From Aliishimia sp039978895 (GTDB lineage: Bacteria; Pseudomonadota; Alphaproteobacteria; Rhodobacterales; Rhodobacteraceae): 64,000 nt of DNA. The translations under genes and the position numbers were made by a program. Within the stretch, counting starts at the first letter, position 1; every line of letters begins with the position of its first letter. The notes below the pieces were generated by a model. That model was not told where the DNA came from. It searched no databases and saw only the letters and a list, made by a program, of their open reading frames with translations. The DNA lies in contig JBDWAL010000057.1 in assembly GCA_039978895.1 (NCBI GenBank), positions 62,001 to 126,000 of the forward strand, written 5' to 3'. Positions 9,901 through 17,386 of the stretch are shown here, piece after piece.

Positions 9901-12486
9901 ACCATCGATGACATCGGCGCCCGCACCACCGCGCAGGATATCGTTGCCCGAGCCACCGCGCAATTCGTCATCACCCAGATCGCCATCAAGTTGATCGTTG
10001 CCGGTGTCACCCCGTAAAAAATCATCCCCGCCGCCGCCAACGATCACATCATCGCCCGCGCCACCTGACAGGTCCGCATCCAGATTGACCGAAGCCGACA
10101 CTGTCAGCACGTCATCCTCACTGCCGCCCGCGCCCACAATTCGCTGCAAGGCCACTTCGCCGTTTCCAAAGCGTTGGAAGATGCCAAAGGCAAACACAGC
10201 AACCTCTCCGGCTTGTGCGGGATGGTCTTCGTCTTCGGGCACAACTCCGACAAAGAATGTCTCGGTTTCTGCGCGCCCAATGCGGTTGCCATTGCTGTCA
10301 AATTCAGCGTCGGCTTCATCCGAAAGGCCACGTTGATCCGCTTCTGCCCCAACATGCAAAAGCAAGGTGCCATCGCCCTGATCCGCCGCAAGACCTGCAT
10401 CCGCGACCTCTAGCTGGTCCATGATTTCATCGGGCACAGGATTGCACGGATCGATGTTAAATTGCGCCAGCGTAACCGACGCCAAAGATTGCTTCTTTGT
10501 GAACGAGAAAATGCCAAAGCCAAATTTGAACACCAGATCGATGCCCGCAGTGATGCGCCCGGATATGTCGTTGAAGAAGCACCCCCCCAGTTCGGACAGG
10601 CGCGCTTTGTTATCACCGGGGCCCGTGCCGCCAAGGAAGACATCAATTGTCCCCAATAGCCCGCCTTCAACAGCGACCCGCGCGATCACGATATCCAAAC
10701 CGCCCCCGACACCGACACCCAAAGACACAGTGCCAACAGGTGTTTTGGTTTCGCCGTCGATTGTAACCTCTGGTAGGTCGGGGGAGATATAAAGCCCCTC
10801 TAGAAAGTCAAAGTTCTCTCCGAACCCGGCCGTGTCATAGCCAATATTAATGTCGACACCCGCGTAAAATGTCCCAAACAAGTATCCCACGAACGGTCCA
10901 AAACGGATGCTGATTTCGTCATAAACATCGAATTCCAACGGCGGCAGATCGAATTCAACAAGGCTGACCGCGGGCGCACCCGCCCCGTTTAAGATCAAGG
11001 AGCCAAGCGAATTCACAAGCGCTTCCGGGCTCGACAAGAACGGGAAGCTTAGCCCAATCTCCGGCAGATCAAACGGCCCGCCCTCTTCCTCTGCGCTCGC
11101 AATCACAGATGTCGCCAAAAGTGACGATGTGGATGCGGCAATCGGGGCCGCTGCGGGTCCTTCATCTAGACCGATATATTGGTTGAACGCGCCAAACGCC
11201 TCGACCAGATCGGCGAGGTTCTGCAAATCCATGCCTTCAGACGAAATCAACTGCGCGGATTCGGAAAAAGATGCACCAGAGGTGATCGTATCCAGTGCAT
11301 CGCTTGTCAGGCTCAATGTACCAATATCAAAGCAGCCGTCTTCTGCGAGACCGGCCGCCAATTCATCCACAGCATCGATGACTTCAGCAAGCAGAATGAC
11401 GCCTTGGATCAAGCCAAATGCCGGGGGTGGCCCGTTCGGACTGGCCACCGAGATTAGCGTGATGACGTCTTGCAGCGTGATCTTGCCATCTTCGTCAAAG
11501 TCAAACGCGCTTGGTGCCAGATCGTCGACAACCGGCAAGCGTTTCACCAAGAGATCGACAATTTCCCCAATTGGGAATGTGTTCAGAATATCGCTGACCG
11601 TAGAAAAAACATCCTGCAATACACCGGACAATGCTTCCAGCTTGAGCACAACATCGCGCAACTCGATCGCGAAAGTGCCCTCGGCGGGGCTTCCTTCGAG
11701 CAGGTCCGCATCTGAATACGTCACCTCAACAAAAACGTTGGCGCCAAATTCTGGTAGAACGCGAATATCGGGCGCGCCAGCCATAAATTCGAAATCAAGT
11801 GTCGCGCGACCATCAAGCGACAGCGTCGTTGGATCCCCCCCTGACTTAAGATCAAGTCCGAGCTCGATGACCAGATCATCTTTGGGCGCGTTCACATCAA
11901 AGGGTTCCAGATCACTAAGGCTGACGTCAATAAATCCGAGCGATGCTTCGGCCTCGATGTCGAAATCGATCTCCCCGTTGATCTGCAACGTGACTTCTTG
12001 GTCGTACTGATCCGCATCAAGTTCGACGTCTGCTGTTGCCAGATCCAGAATAAGCGCGAAATTCGTATTCACCGTCACATCGGCGGCAACGTCTCCACTC
12101 ACGTCGAACACACCCGCCGACAGGCCAATGCTCGCGCCCGCATCCAAATCCAGCCCATCAAAGCCAATAAGATCTTCCAGTTCAACAAAGAGAACCAGTT
12201 GTCCCGGGCCATTTTCCTTGACCGTAAGCGGGCTAACTTGACCGTCTAGCTCGATTTGATTGAGCAACTCCGCGAGTTCAGCGACTTCAAGGGTTTCAGA
12301 AGATGCAAGTGCCTTATCAATCGCCTCCATGAGATCGTTGATGACCCCCAGAAAGCCCTCGGTATCACTTAGCAACGCATCTGCAACAAAGGGCAAATTC
12401 TGACCAAGCATACGGCCCGAGATCTCATTGGCGATCGCCTCGATCTCTTGTTGCAGATTGTCATTAATTTGAGCTGCGTCGAGCAT
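3961..12486 (-). CDS. Giant RTX (hemolysin-type Ca-binding) protein, probably type I secreted
   Basis: 2,841-residue acidic protein without an N-terminal signal peptide. Seen in order: about 780 residues of non-repeat sequence with an EF-hand/dockerin-like DFDEDGKITLQDV near residue 330; RTX nonapeptide blocks (GGxGxDxxx) from about 785 and scattered to about 1,700; a lineage-specific middle near 1,810-2,085 with choice-of-anchor-like GIVLSTG; two cadherin/VCBS-like domains near 2,245-2,470 (PVARNDS..., APIARNDF...); a second dense RTX array near 2,475-2,750; and a C-terminal end with FVFKSAANGGGGFDIIRDFE, as in type I secreted RTX proteins. Calcium would fold it outside the cell. No transporter or membrane-fusion gene lies nearby. 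The start is the only ATG at the gene end; function could be adhesin, biofilm or surface protein. Confidence 0.88.
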   Translation of the reverse strand: MLDAAQINDNLQQEIEAIANEISGRMLGQNLPFVADALLSDTEGFLGVINDLMEAIDKALASSETLEVAELAELLNQIELDGQVSPLTVKENGPGQLVLFVELEDLIGFDGLDLDAGASIGLSAGVFDVSGDVAADVTVNTNFALILDLATADVELDADQYDQEVTLQINGEIDFDIEAEASLGFIDVSLSDLEPFDVNAPKDDLVIELGLDLKSGGDPTTLSLDGRATLDFEFMAGAPDIRVLPEFGANVFVEVTYSDADLLEGSPAEGTFAIELRDVVLKLEALSGVLQDVFSTVSDILNTFPIGEIVDLLVKRLPVVDDLAPSAFDFDEDGKITLQDVITLISVASPNGPPPAFGLIQGVILLAEVIDAVDELAAGLAEDGCFDIGTLSLTSDALDTITSGASFSESAQLISSEGMDLQNLADLVEAFGAFNQYIGLDEGPAAAPIAASTSSLLATSVIASAEEEGGPFDLPEIGLSFPFLSSPEALVNSLGSLILNGAGAPAVSLVEFDLPPLEFDVYDEISIRFGPFVGYLFGTFYAGVDINIGYDTAGFGENFDFLEGLYISPDLPEVTIDGETKTPVGTVSLGVGVGGGLDIVIARVAVEGGLLGTIDVFLGGTGPGDNKARLSELGGCFFNDISGRITAGIDLVFKFGFGIFSFTKKQSLASVTLAQFNIDPCNPVPDEIMDQLEVADAGLAADQGDGTLLLHVGAEADQRGLSDEADAEFDSNGNRIGRAETETFFVGVVPEDEDHPAQAGEVAVFAFGIFQRFGNGEVALQRIVGAGGSEDDVLTVSASVNLDADLSGGAGDDVIVGGGGDDFLRGDTGNDQLDGDLGDDELRGGSGNDILRGGAGADVIDGGAGFDQVDFSQSQQGVTLIESAATPGLMIGFGGEATGDLVRNVEHFIGSGFDDTFYGNRNEANVFEAGAGDDVLVGGIDGDLFIGGTGADVMRGNRAGEANTGGDAASYVFSTGGVFINLAFGFGTGGDAQGDVFYGIEDFQLSRLSDRFIGDDADNLVDGYDGDDELEGGAGRDTVLGGVGDDIVYALGDGDTLNGGGFLNYRPDTDELSYEKAGGSVIASLYTGIGFRLSSPILQDSIAFAEYIGFNADGENTILSRGGLDSTRTSSFENLTGSDFDDSLTGDDRANEIRGGTGADNLDGEGGNDLLIGGSGADVIDGGSGSDTADYRDSDAAVQVNLTAGILGAGGDAAGDQFVAVENLVGSRYEDTLTGNSADNRLDPYLNFFNATETLIGNGGIDTAVLNYASDNSGATYGVFLNQTGSGFVSRTSLGNPVPQSVGSLNTIEQIEFFGTSGADGVTTLIDGNDVINTGGGADNIFSFSGNDRVDAGTGNDSVYRLGEDTVQSDLYEGAEDDLRETFILDGGRGIDSVFADISYTDQNIVWVNQAPGTTESNRSLTLEGGGVIRNFETLIGLVTGTGNDIVGQLGTVNNIFSTGVGSDTVIVGLGNDTADGGGNEISLPTVPLFAEVDTLVVDYSGQNGQVVTVDTLTGDDAAYDGIIRLQTPNSITQVTLAQVRHKDFERIILTGTSFDDHLVGSDKFYNQLSADTPGDILIGGLGNDLIQGLAGDDTLRGGEGIDRLEGGDGEDILIGADRGGLLDDRDVLFGGAGADRFIIGDAEGLLYDGQEDGAAILDFSTAEGDVIQLSGDADDYRIEVLDPIILSDRSVFPTFVYVTDPDTGSERLLLTIVADVSLSLTDDAFEYVASAAPGTIAFSLATVLSDDVASSPELTSWLWQSGAIDDETFLQALQDDSGDASNDDALAEIAVLQVSAASENSVIRETDVTEEAHAYISDAISDFAAPLFENDNFTLFASIEITGDAAASGVFFDMFGHKQGIVLSTGRVDEILGENTEDGRFTQGPRPASQQVLDFENLGALEGGTLYRALIPDVPGGIQSLALQDDNDLVGGASGFFTAFDLDALFFSTEFIDDLSGLSRADVNAVSKLDVIEYSAAGITLEPGTQRPGGIQSIDLAGTANGLIDFDHASLDTLDWNGASNNTATGFMSFGEGGTVSLNLDSAVNSSADAPTYLYIYEIGGQENLEGLARVSAEQIGTEGDLSTDLGAPGIEGDATKLTATFFVDYSGKQGPVPEFTQFTNIPFFDVVIVSEELPERGGADLPDLVSVRVNGVDVLLDSTGATVTMNTLALSPYGDYAPELSLNLVGEGALSDVLRADSYTTTYRVSGPVINGANTIEIEVADRSDAFLDTAVFISPIEGGLPLNTDPVARNDSMFIEQNQSGTINLITGDGIDTDADSDTLTITSMQLVDDFGKVLQNVALNETTALLEGGLGKVTLAEDGTFTFDSTDNFDGLAADSFSAVSFAYTVSDGNGGEDSASVMVAVSGVNDAPIARNDFGSTDAQTVLDVNVLANDSDVDGDDLTVSLTSKETLGTVSVTAEGVIVYDPNGAFADLPIGETTSVRFDYSVSDGEFEDSATVTIEITGTFDETMVTGTPGDDTLEGSENDDVIIGLGGNDTMTGLGGNDLIQGNAGKDEQDGGAGDDRLEGGLDDDALDGGAGDDMLLGQAGDDVLNGASGFDFASFEGSTERVVASLNTGTATGEGTDTLSNIEGLIGTGFNDRLTGDAGENTLFGGDGDDVLIGLGGPDTLYGEDGNDSLIGSGGDDALFGGDGDDEIDGRGGADLLVGEAGNDTITGDVGLDEIDGGSGNDDIFGNFGADLIRGGADNDNIRAGGSGDVIDGGTGNDRIVGGNGRDTVWGSAGNDTLFGGEGNGNGDGLRDVFVFKSAANGGGGFDIIRDFEDTTDKLDLSESGYTSFADVLADATQVGANVEINFDFSGLLRINNLDLADLTAGDFIF

Positions 12487-12812
12487 ATCGTATCCCTTCG
12501 GATGAATAATTTATCTGAAAACGGCACTTGAAAATACGAACAATAATCCCATCAGGTTACAGAGCATCAACAGCTTATCAACCATAAATTCGCAAAGGTC
12601 TGGAATACATGACCCTAGACCTGCCCTAACTAAGGTCTCATCGGCTGAACGTCTGAGCGAAAATGAGGGATAGCTTTTGCAGCGGCCCAAAAGGCCTAAT
12701 CCAATTACGAAAAAAACTATATTTCACAGATGCAAAGCACATTTTCAAGGCCGCCCGCAGAGACTCCCCCAAGCCCGCGAAAAGCGATACAAATGACGTG
12801 CTGCCAGCCGTC
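12487..12812. other. Intergenic gap upstream of the RTX gene
   Basis: About 325 bases between the RTX start and the cobF stop. Its AT content near 12490-12600 is higher than in the flanking genes, fitting a promoter and leader for the RTX gene. I see no convincing gene, tRNA or intrinsic terminator; weak frames on either strand lack family features. Confidence 0.5.
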
Positions 12813-13550
12813 TTAACGCGTCTTGCGCAGAAGGTAGGTGTCCATAATCCAACCATGGGATGCGCGGGATTTCGCTCGTTTTTCGATGATCTTTGGACCA
12901 GCTTCCGAAAGCGGCCCTTGTTCCAACACTTGCTCGGGCATACCCAAATAGGCGCCCCACCAGATGTCAAAGTTGTCTCCCTCTAGATCTTGGAAAGCGC
13001 ATTTCGCATCCAGCATGACGACAAGCGTTTCGCACCCTTCGGGCCAGCCATGATCGCGAAGTTGCCGCCCTGTCGAGATTGTCACCGGCGCATTGACCGT
13101 GTTGAGCGGGATTGCATGCGCCGCTGTCAACGCCTGCACAGAGGTGATGCCCGGCACAACGTTCAAACGCGGTTGCGGGGTCAACCGCGCAGCGATCCGA
13201 AGCGTGCTGTCGTAAAGCGAAGGATCACCCCAAACCAGCAGCGCCACGTTCTTGGCTTGAGGGTATTGGGCAATCTCGTGGGCCCAAATCTTGGCAATCT
13301 CGTCATGCCAAGCTTCCACACGGGATAAGTAGGGGGTATTTTCGTCACGCACAGGCATATCAAACAACGCGATTTGCGCGTCTTGGCGAATACCTCCGAT
13401 GATCTGCGTGCGTAGATGCGCCAAATCCGATTTTCCGGCACCCTTATGCGGCACAAGAAACAAATCGGCGTCCTCAATTGCGCGTCGCGCGGTTCCCGTC
13501 AAATGATCTGGATTGCCAGTGCCTATGCCAATTAAATGTAAGTGAAACAT
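12813..13550 (-). CDS. cobF: Precorrin-6A synthase (deacetylating)
   Basis: 245-residue SAM-dependent methyltransferase that methylates precorrin-5 at C1 with loss of the acyl group, giving precorrin-6A; specific to the aerobic route. The N-terminus HLHLIGIGTGNPDHLT is the SAM-binding loop of the tetrapyrrole methylase fold, followed by DADLFLVPHKG and WGDPSLYDST. The start at 13550 has a good ribosome-binding site (GGAGG, 6 bases upstream). It is the last gene of the cob block, separated from cbiM by an intrinsic terminator that almost touches its ribosome-binding site, so expression may depend on read-through or on a promoter inside cbiM. Confidence 0.93.
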   Translation of the reverse strand: MFHLHLIGIGTGNPDHLTGTARRAIEDADLFLVPHKGAGKSDLAHLRTQIIGGIRQDAQIALFDMPVRDENTPYLSRVEAWHDEIAKIWAHEIAQYPQAKNVALLVWGDPSLYDSTLRIAARLTPQPRLNVVPGITSVQALTAAHAIPLNTVNAPVTISTGRQLRDHGWPEGCETLVVMLDAKCAFQDLEGDNFDIWWGAYLGMPEQVLEQGPLSEAGPKIIEKRAKSRASHGWIMDTYLLRKTR

Positions 13551-13562
13551 GGGACACCTCCG

Positions 13563-13593
13563 AAAAAAGGGCTGCACAAATGCGCAGCCCTTT
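13563..13593 (-). terminator. Intrinsic terminator between cbiM and cobF
   Basis: On the minus strand a perfect 10-bp stem AAAGGGCTGC / GCAGCCCTTT with an 8-base loop runs straight into six T. The cobF ribosome-binding site GGAGG begins two bases after the T run, so the structure could also act as an attenuator for cobF. Confidence 0.85.
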
Positions 13594-13612
13594 GAATATT
13601 AGAATGAGTGGC

Positions 13613-14290
13613 TTACGCCGCGTTGTGCAGACGGTCAGCAAAGACAGGGCTGTCCTTCCAATTGCGGTTTGCTTTGGCTAAAGCCAACACCGCGAGATCA
13701 GCAATAGGCTCGATCAGGACAACCAGCATATAGGCGCTGCCAAATGCCAACACCGATTGCAGGTTCTCGGCACCAACACCTTGGCCATAGATCGCCCAAA
13801 ATGCGACCCAAGCCACAACACCGCCTTGGTAGACCGCGGACATCTTAAGAACCTGAGTATAGTCAAGATCAACATAGGCGCAGGTCTGCGGAACGACCTT
13901 TTTGGCCAGTGCGTGCACAGCAAACAATGGGAACAACAAGGTGCTCATGTTCACAAAGAACATCGGCATATCGCTTGGTGCGAAGAACACGCCCTGAAAC
14001 AACAAGCCAAAAACCAGACCAAACGCGGCCGCAGCGGGCCCCAACACAAGGAACAGCGTTGTTCCTAAAATGAAATGCACCTCGGACACGCCGACGGCAA
14101 AATGCGGCAGCACCTCAAAGAAGATAAAAACGCCAATCGCGGCCAGAACTGTGCGGATAGCAAAGCCGGGAATTGAATGAGTTTTAAGGTCGTCTGCTGC
14201 CAATTTCAGGGAATACCCTGCGGCGGCGGCCGCAGTCCCAAAGGCCAAAGCCATTTTTGCGCCGTCCACGACACCTGGTTCGATATGCAT
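13613..14290 (-). CDS. cbiM: CbiM-like cobalt ECF transporter permease
   Basis: 225-residue polytopic membrane protein. Starts MHIEPGVVDGAK; His2 at the N-terminus is the conserved cobalt ligand of CbiM proteins. Hydrophobic helices follow along the whole chain (for example FIFFEVLPHFAVGVSEVHFILGT, which contains the family's conserved H..G.SEVHF-type segment in part). The start has AGGAG upstream, and an in-frame ATG 18 bases earlier lacks that His position. It sits directly downstream of a cobalamin riboswitch. No cbiN, cbiQ or cbiO gene is adjacent, so it is either a solitary permease or uses subunits encoded elsewhere. Confidence 0.85.
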   Translation of the reverse strand: MHIEPGVVDGAKMALAFGTAAAAAGYSLKLAADDLKTHSIPGFAIRTVLAAIGVFIFFEVLPHFAVGVSEVHFILGTTLFLVLGPAAAAFGLVFGLLFQGVFFAPSDMPMFFVNMSTLLFPLFAVHALAKKVVPQTCAYVDLDYTQVLKMSAVYQGGVVAWVAFWAIYGQGVGAENLQSVLAFGSAYMLVVLIEPIADLAVLALAKANRNWKDSPVFADRLHNAA

Positions 14291-14349
14291 TTTGTCTCTC
14301 CTTGCCACCCACCCGGCGGCAGTAGGGCCGGTATCCCGGCAGGTTTATG

Positions 14350-14545
14350 TTACGACGGCAGGTCTCCTGACTTACGGAGGGTGCATAACGTCCCCAATCT
14401 GGCCTCAAATGGTCAGTGGAACACGTCGGACAACTTTCCGATCACAGTTGCGGGGGCAGTCCAGGTTCTTCACCCGGTTCCCTTTTTCAAACCCCTTTCG
14501 GGATCACCATCGTAGCTTCTGGTTTACACCGATTCCTTACCTCGA
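14350..14545 (-). promoter_or_regulatory. Cobalamin (AdoCbl) riboswitch upstream of cbiM
   Basis: Read on the minus strand, the gap between cobA and cbiM contains the conserved core elements: GGGAACCGGGTGAAGAACC, then ACTGCCCCCGCAACTGT, then CCACTGACC, then the B12 box AGTCAGGAGACCTGCC at 14354-14372. Between the box and the cbiM start are G/C-rich hairpins (CCGGGATACCGG, GCCGCC...GGTGGC) and no T run, suggesting translational control of cbiM. The 5' boundary is approximate. The element starts about 20 bases after the cobA stop, so a promoter would overlap the cobA end. Confidence 0.92.
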
Positions 14546-14563
14546 CAAGTCCAGTTGCGGTAT

Positions 14564-15283
14564 TTAAGGGTCAGCGAGCGCCCCGTATAAAATCAACGCT
14601 GGTTGGTCACTGACGGACGCCGAGAGTTTGTGCGCCAATTCGTCCACGGTCATCCGGTGAAGCGCCTGATCCGCAGTCGAAACGCCTTCTGCAAGCAAGG
14701 CAGGAGTATCGCGAGGCAACCCGCTATCTATCAGCATTTTTGCCAAATTTGGGAATGTCCGCTGCCCCATGAAAACAACCGTTGTCGCCTGCGGGTCCGC
14801 CAATGCAGCCATGTTGAGATCCTGCGGAAGCATACCAGACGTATCATGGCCCGTAATGAACTGAACTCGTCGAGATGTCAGGCGTCGCGTCAAGGGAATA
14901 CCCGCCGCCGCAGCAGCAGCGCATGCAGATGGCACACCGGGAACAACTTCATAATCGATCCCAGCGGCCTTGAGCGCGTCGGTTTCTTCTTCAAGCCGTC
15001 CAAACGTCCCGCCGTCGCCAGATTTCAACCGCACAACGCGTTGGCCGGCCACGGCATAATCCACCAGCAATTGGCTCACGTGGTGTTGTTTGGGCGACAA
15101 GCGCCCGGCCCGTTTGCCCACCCCAACAAGGTCCGCGCCCTGCCTTGCATAAGTCAAGATCGGCCCAGCGCTCAGATCATCAAACAGAACCGCATCCGCC
15201 CGTTTGAGCCGATCAACAGCCTTCAAAGTGAGCAATTCAGGATCGCCCGGCCCTGAACCGACAAAGCTGACAAATCCGCTCAT
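14564..15283 (-). CDS. cobA: Uroporphyrinogen-III C-methyltransferase
   Basis: 239-residue SAM-dependent enzyme that methylates uroporphyrinogen III at C2 and C7 to give precorrin-2, the entry point to B12. FVGSGPGDPELLTLKA near residue 6 is the SAM loop and RLKSGDGGTFGR the second signature. Length fits the single-domain CobA type; there is no CysG oxidase/chelatase domain, so it serves corrin rather than siroheme synthesis here. Start overlaps the cobB stop by four bases (ATGA). Last gene of the large minus-strand run before the internal riboswitch. Confidence 0.95.
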   Translation of the reverse strand: MSGFVSFVGSGPGDPELLTLKAVDRLKRADAVLFDDLSAGPILTYARQGADLVGVGKRAGRLSPKQHHVSQLLVDYAVAGQRVVRLKSGDGGTFGRLEEETDALKAAGIDYEVVPGVPSACAAAAAAGIPLTRRLTSRRVQFITGHDTSGMLPQDLNMAALADPQATTVVFMGQRTFPNLAKMLIDSGLPRDTPALLAEGVSTADQALHRMTVDELAHKLSASVSDQPALILYGALADP

Positions 15284-16599
15284 TTTGTCTCGCCTGTGAT
15301 GAGGTGGAAGAACGTCCCCGTCACATGCCCTTGGCGTGATCCGGTTTCAGGCACCAACCCGCCATCCGCGTCAAACACCTGCGCCAAAGGCGCATCGGGT
15401 TGCTCAAGGATCGACGAATAGTGAAATTCATGGCCTCGCAAAGCATCCCCAACTGAAAACCCCGGCAAAGGCGCATCAAGCACAGCGCGTCGATAACCAA
15501 GGTGGAATTTGCGTTTCTCATAGCTTGTCACCAAGCCAAGAAGACCCGCCATTTCGTGTTGGACACCCTCTTTGTCGATAAGGGCGGCCCCCAAAGCCAT
15601 GTAGCCGCCGCACTCGCCATGAACTGGTTTGGTTTGGGCGTGTTTGCGCAGACCTTGCTTGAAGTTTTGCGCATTGGCCAAAACACCAGCGTGCAGTTCA
15701 GGGTATCCGCCGGGCAACCACACGACATCGGCTGAAGCGTCCGGTGCTTCGTCAGCAAGAGGCGAGAAATGCGTAATTTCCGCGCCCGCGGATCGCCACC
15801 CGTTCAACAAGTGCGGGTAGGTGAACGAAAACGCAGCATCACGCGCCAACGCGATACGTTGCGCAGGCGGGTGCGGCAGGCGCGGTTGCGCACTATCCGT
15901 GTTGTTCCCAGCTTGTGCCGCCGCGCGGATCGCGTCCAAATCCACATGTTCGCGCAAAAAGTCAGCATATCCCACGATCGCCGCTTCAAGATCAGGATGC
16001 TCAGAGGCTTGGATCAACCCCAAATGCCGTTCGGGCAATTTCAGATCACCACGTCTGGGCAGCACGCCAAGCACTTTGACGCCAGCGCGCTCCATCCCCA
16101 GACGGGTCAATCGCTCATGTCGCGGGCTTGCGACCCGGTTCAAAATGACGCCAGCAAAAGGCAGATCAGGGTTGTAGCTTTTGAACCCTAGCGCGGTGGC
16201 GGCAGCTGATTGCGCTTGCCCGCCCACATCGATGACAAGCACAGTGGGCCAGCCCAGTGTCAACGCGGTCTCTGCGCTGGAACCAAATCCCGACTGCCCG
16301 CGTGTGGCAACACCGTCGAAAAGCCCCATGGACCCTTCCGCAATGCAAATGTCGGCCCCCTTACTTTGTGCCGCCATGCCGCTTAACAAAGATGGGTCCA
16401 TCGCCCATGTATCAAAGTTGAACGATGGCCGTCCTGCTGCTGCAAAGTGGAAAGCAGGGTCGATGTAATCAGGACCGCTTTTATAGGGTTGAACCACAAG
16501 CCCTTCATCACGCAGTGCGCGCAATAACCCAAGCATGACTGTAGTTTTGCCGGTTCCCGATGCGGGCGCCGAGATTAATAGACCGGGGGGATTAGTCAT
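15280..16599 (-). CDS. cobB: Hydrogenobyrinic acid a,c-diamide synthase
   Basis: 439-residue ATP- and glutamine-dependent amidase that amidates the a and c side chains of hydrogenobyrinic acid. N-terminal dethiobiotin-synthetase-like ATPase domain with Walker A SAPASGTGKTT (residues about 9-19) and a C-terminal class I glutamine amidotransferase domain with the VHGECGGYMALG nucleophile motif. I chose the ATG giving MTNPPGLLISAPASG; it overlaps the cobM stop by 8 bases. In-frame ATGs upstream run into cobM and add no family sequence. Supplies the substrate for cobalt insertion by CobN with CobS and CobT, the latter two not in this window. Confidence 0.95.
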   Translation of the reverse strand: MTNPPGLLISAPASGTGKTTVMLGLLRALRDEGLVVQPYKSGPDYIDPAFHFAAAGRPSFNFDTWAMDPSLLSGMAAQSKGADICIAEGSMGLFDGVATRGQSGFGSSAETALTLGWPTVLVIDVGGQAQSAAATALGFKSYNPDLPFAGVILNRVASPRHERLTRLGMERAGVKVLGVLPRRGDLKLPERHLGLIQASEHPDLEAAIVGYADFLREHVDLDAIRAAAQAGNNTDSAQPRLPHPPAQRIALARDAAFSFTYPHLLNGWRSAGAEITHFSPLADEAPDASADVVWLPGGYPELHAGVLANAQNFKQGLRKHAQTKPVHGECGGYMALGAALIDKEGVQHEMAGLLGLVTSYEKRKFHLGYRRAVLDAPLPGFSVGDALRGHEFHYSSILEQPDAPLAQVFDADGGLVPETGSRQGHVTGTFFHLITGETK

Positions 16600-17386
16600 C
16601 ACCGTGGCTCCAACTTGCCCAAGGGCTGTCTGCGGTTTGCGGGCGATAGCGACGATCATAATCGGCTGCATACAGGCAGCTCTCATCAAAGCCATCCGCG
16701 CCAATCACACGCCCCACAAGGATAAGAGCTGTGCGGCTGATACCTTCGTTCATGGCGTCTGCAAGTGTCTCAAGCGTCGCAAGGATAACCTGCTGGTCGG
16801 GCCAACTTGCCCGGTAAACGACTGCCACCGGACAATCGCCGCCGTAGGCTGGTGACAGGTCGTTCACGACTTGCTCAAGATTGCTGATCGAAAGATGGAT
16901 CGCCAAAGTGGAGCCCGTGGCCGCAAAGTTCTTTAGCGTTTCGCCGGGGGGCATCGATGACGCCCGCCCCGGTGTCCGCGTGAGCACCACAGATTGGGCA
17001 ATACCGGGCAACGTCAACTCGGCGCCAAGGGCCGCTGCCGCGGCACTAAATGAGGGCACACCGGGCGTCACCGTAAAGGGGATGCCTTCGGCTTTAAGGC
17101 GGCGCAGTTGTTCGCCCATCGCGGACCAGACCGACAAATCGCCAGAATGCAAACGCGCAATGTCTTGCCCTGCGGCGTTGGCCGCCGCGATCTCGTGCAT
17201 GATAGCCTCCAGATCCATCGAAGCCGTGTTGATGATTTTTGCGTCCTTTGGACAATGGCCAAGAATCGCTTCTGGCACCAATGAGCCCGCATATAGACAC
17301 ACAGGACAAGACGCGATCAGATCACGTCCGCGCAATGTCAAAAGATCGGGCGCGCCGGGTCCTGCCCCAATAAAGTGAACGGTCAT
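16592..17386 (-). CDS. cobM: Precorrin-4 C11-methyltransferase
   Basis: 264-residue SAM-dependent methyltransferase converting precorrin-4 to precorrin-5. VHFIGAGPGAPDLLTLRG is the SAM loop; LHSGDLSVWSAMGEQ and GVPSFSAAAA are typical of CobM/CbiF. Start abuts the cobE stop (TAG directly followed by ATG) and its stop overlaps cobB by 8 bases, so translation is probably coupled. Length is normal. Confidence 0.95.
   Translation of the reverse strand: MTVHFIGAGPGAPDLLTLRGRDLIASCPVCLYAGSLVPEAILGHCPKDAKIINTASMDLEAIMHEIAAANAAGQDIARLHSGDLSVWSAMGEQLRRLKAEGIPFTVTPGVPSFSAAAAALGAELTLPGIAQSVVLTRTPGRASSMPPGETLKNFAATGSTLAIHLSISNLEQVVNDLSPAYGGDCPVAVVYRASWPDQQVILATLETLADAMNEGISRTALILVGRVIGADGFDESCLYAADYDRRYRPQTADSPWASWSHGDD

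Noticed and set aside
4200..10130. Possible CRISPR or tandem DNA repeat
   Set aside because: Short repeated bases encode RTX nonapeptides; spacing is protein-driven, repeats are degenerate, and no spacers or cas genes are present.
14350..14545. tRNA-like hairpins near the cobA-cbiM gap
   Set aside because: The conserved B12 box and core elements show a riboswitch; no anticodon arm fits.
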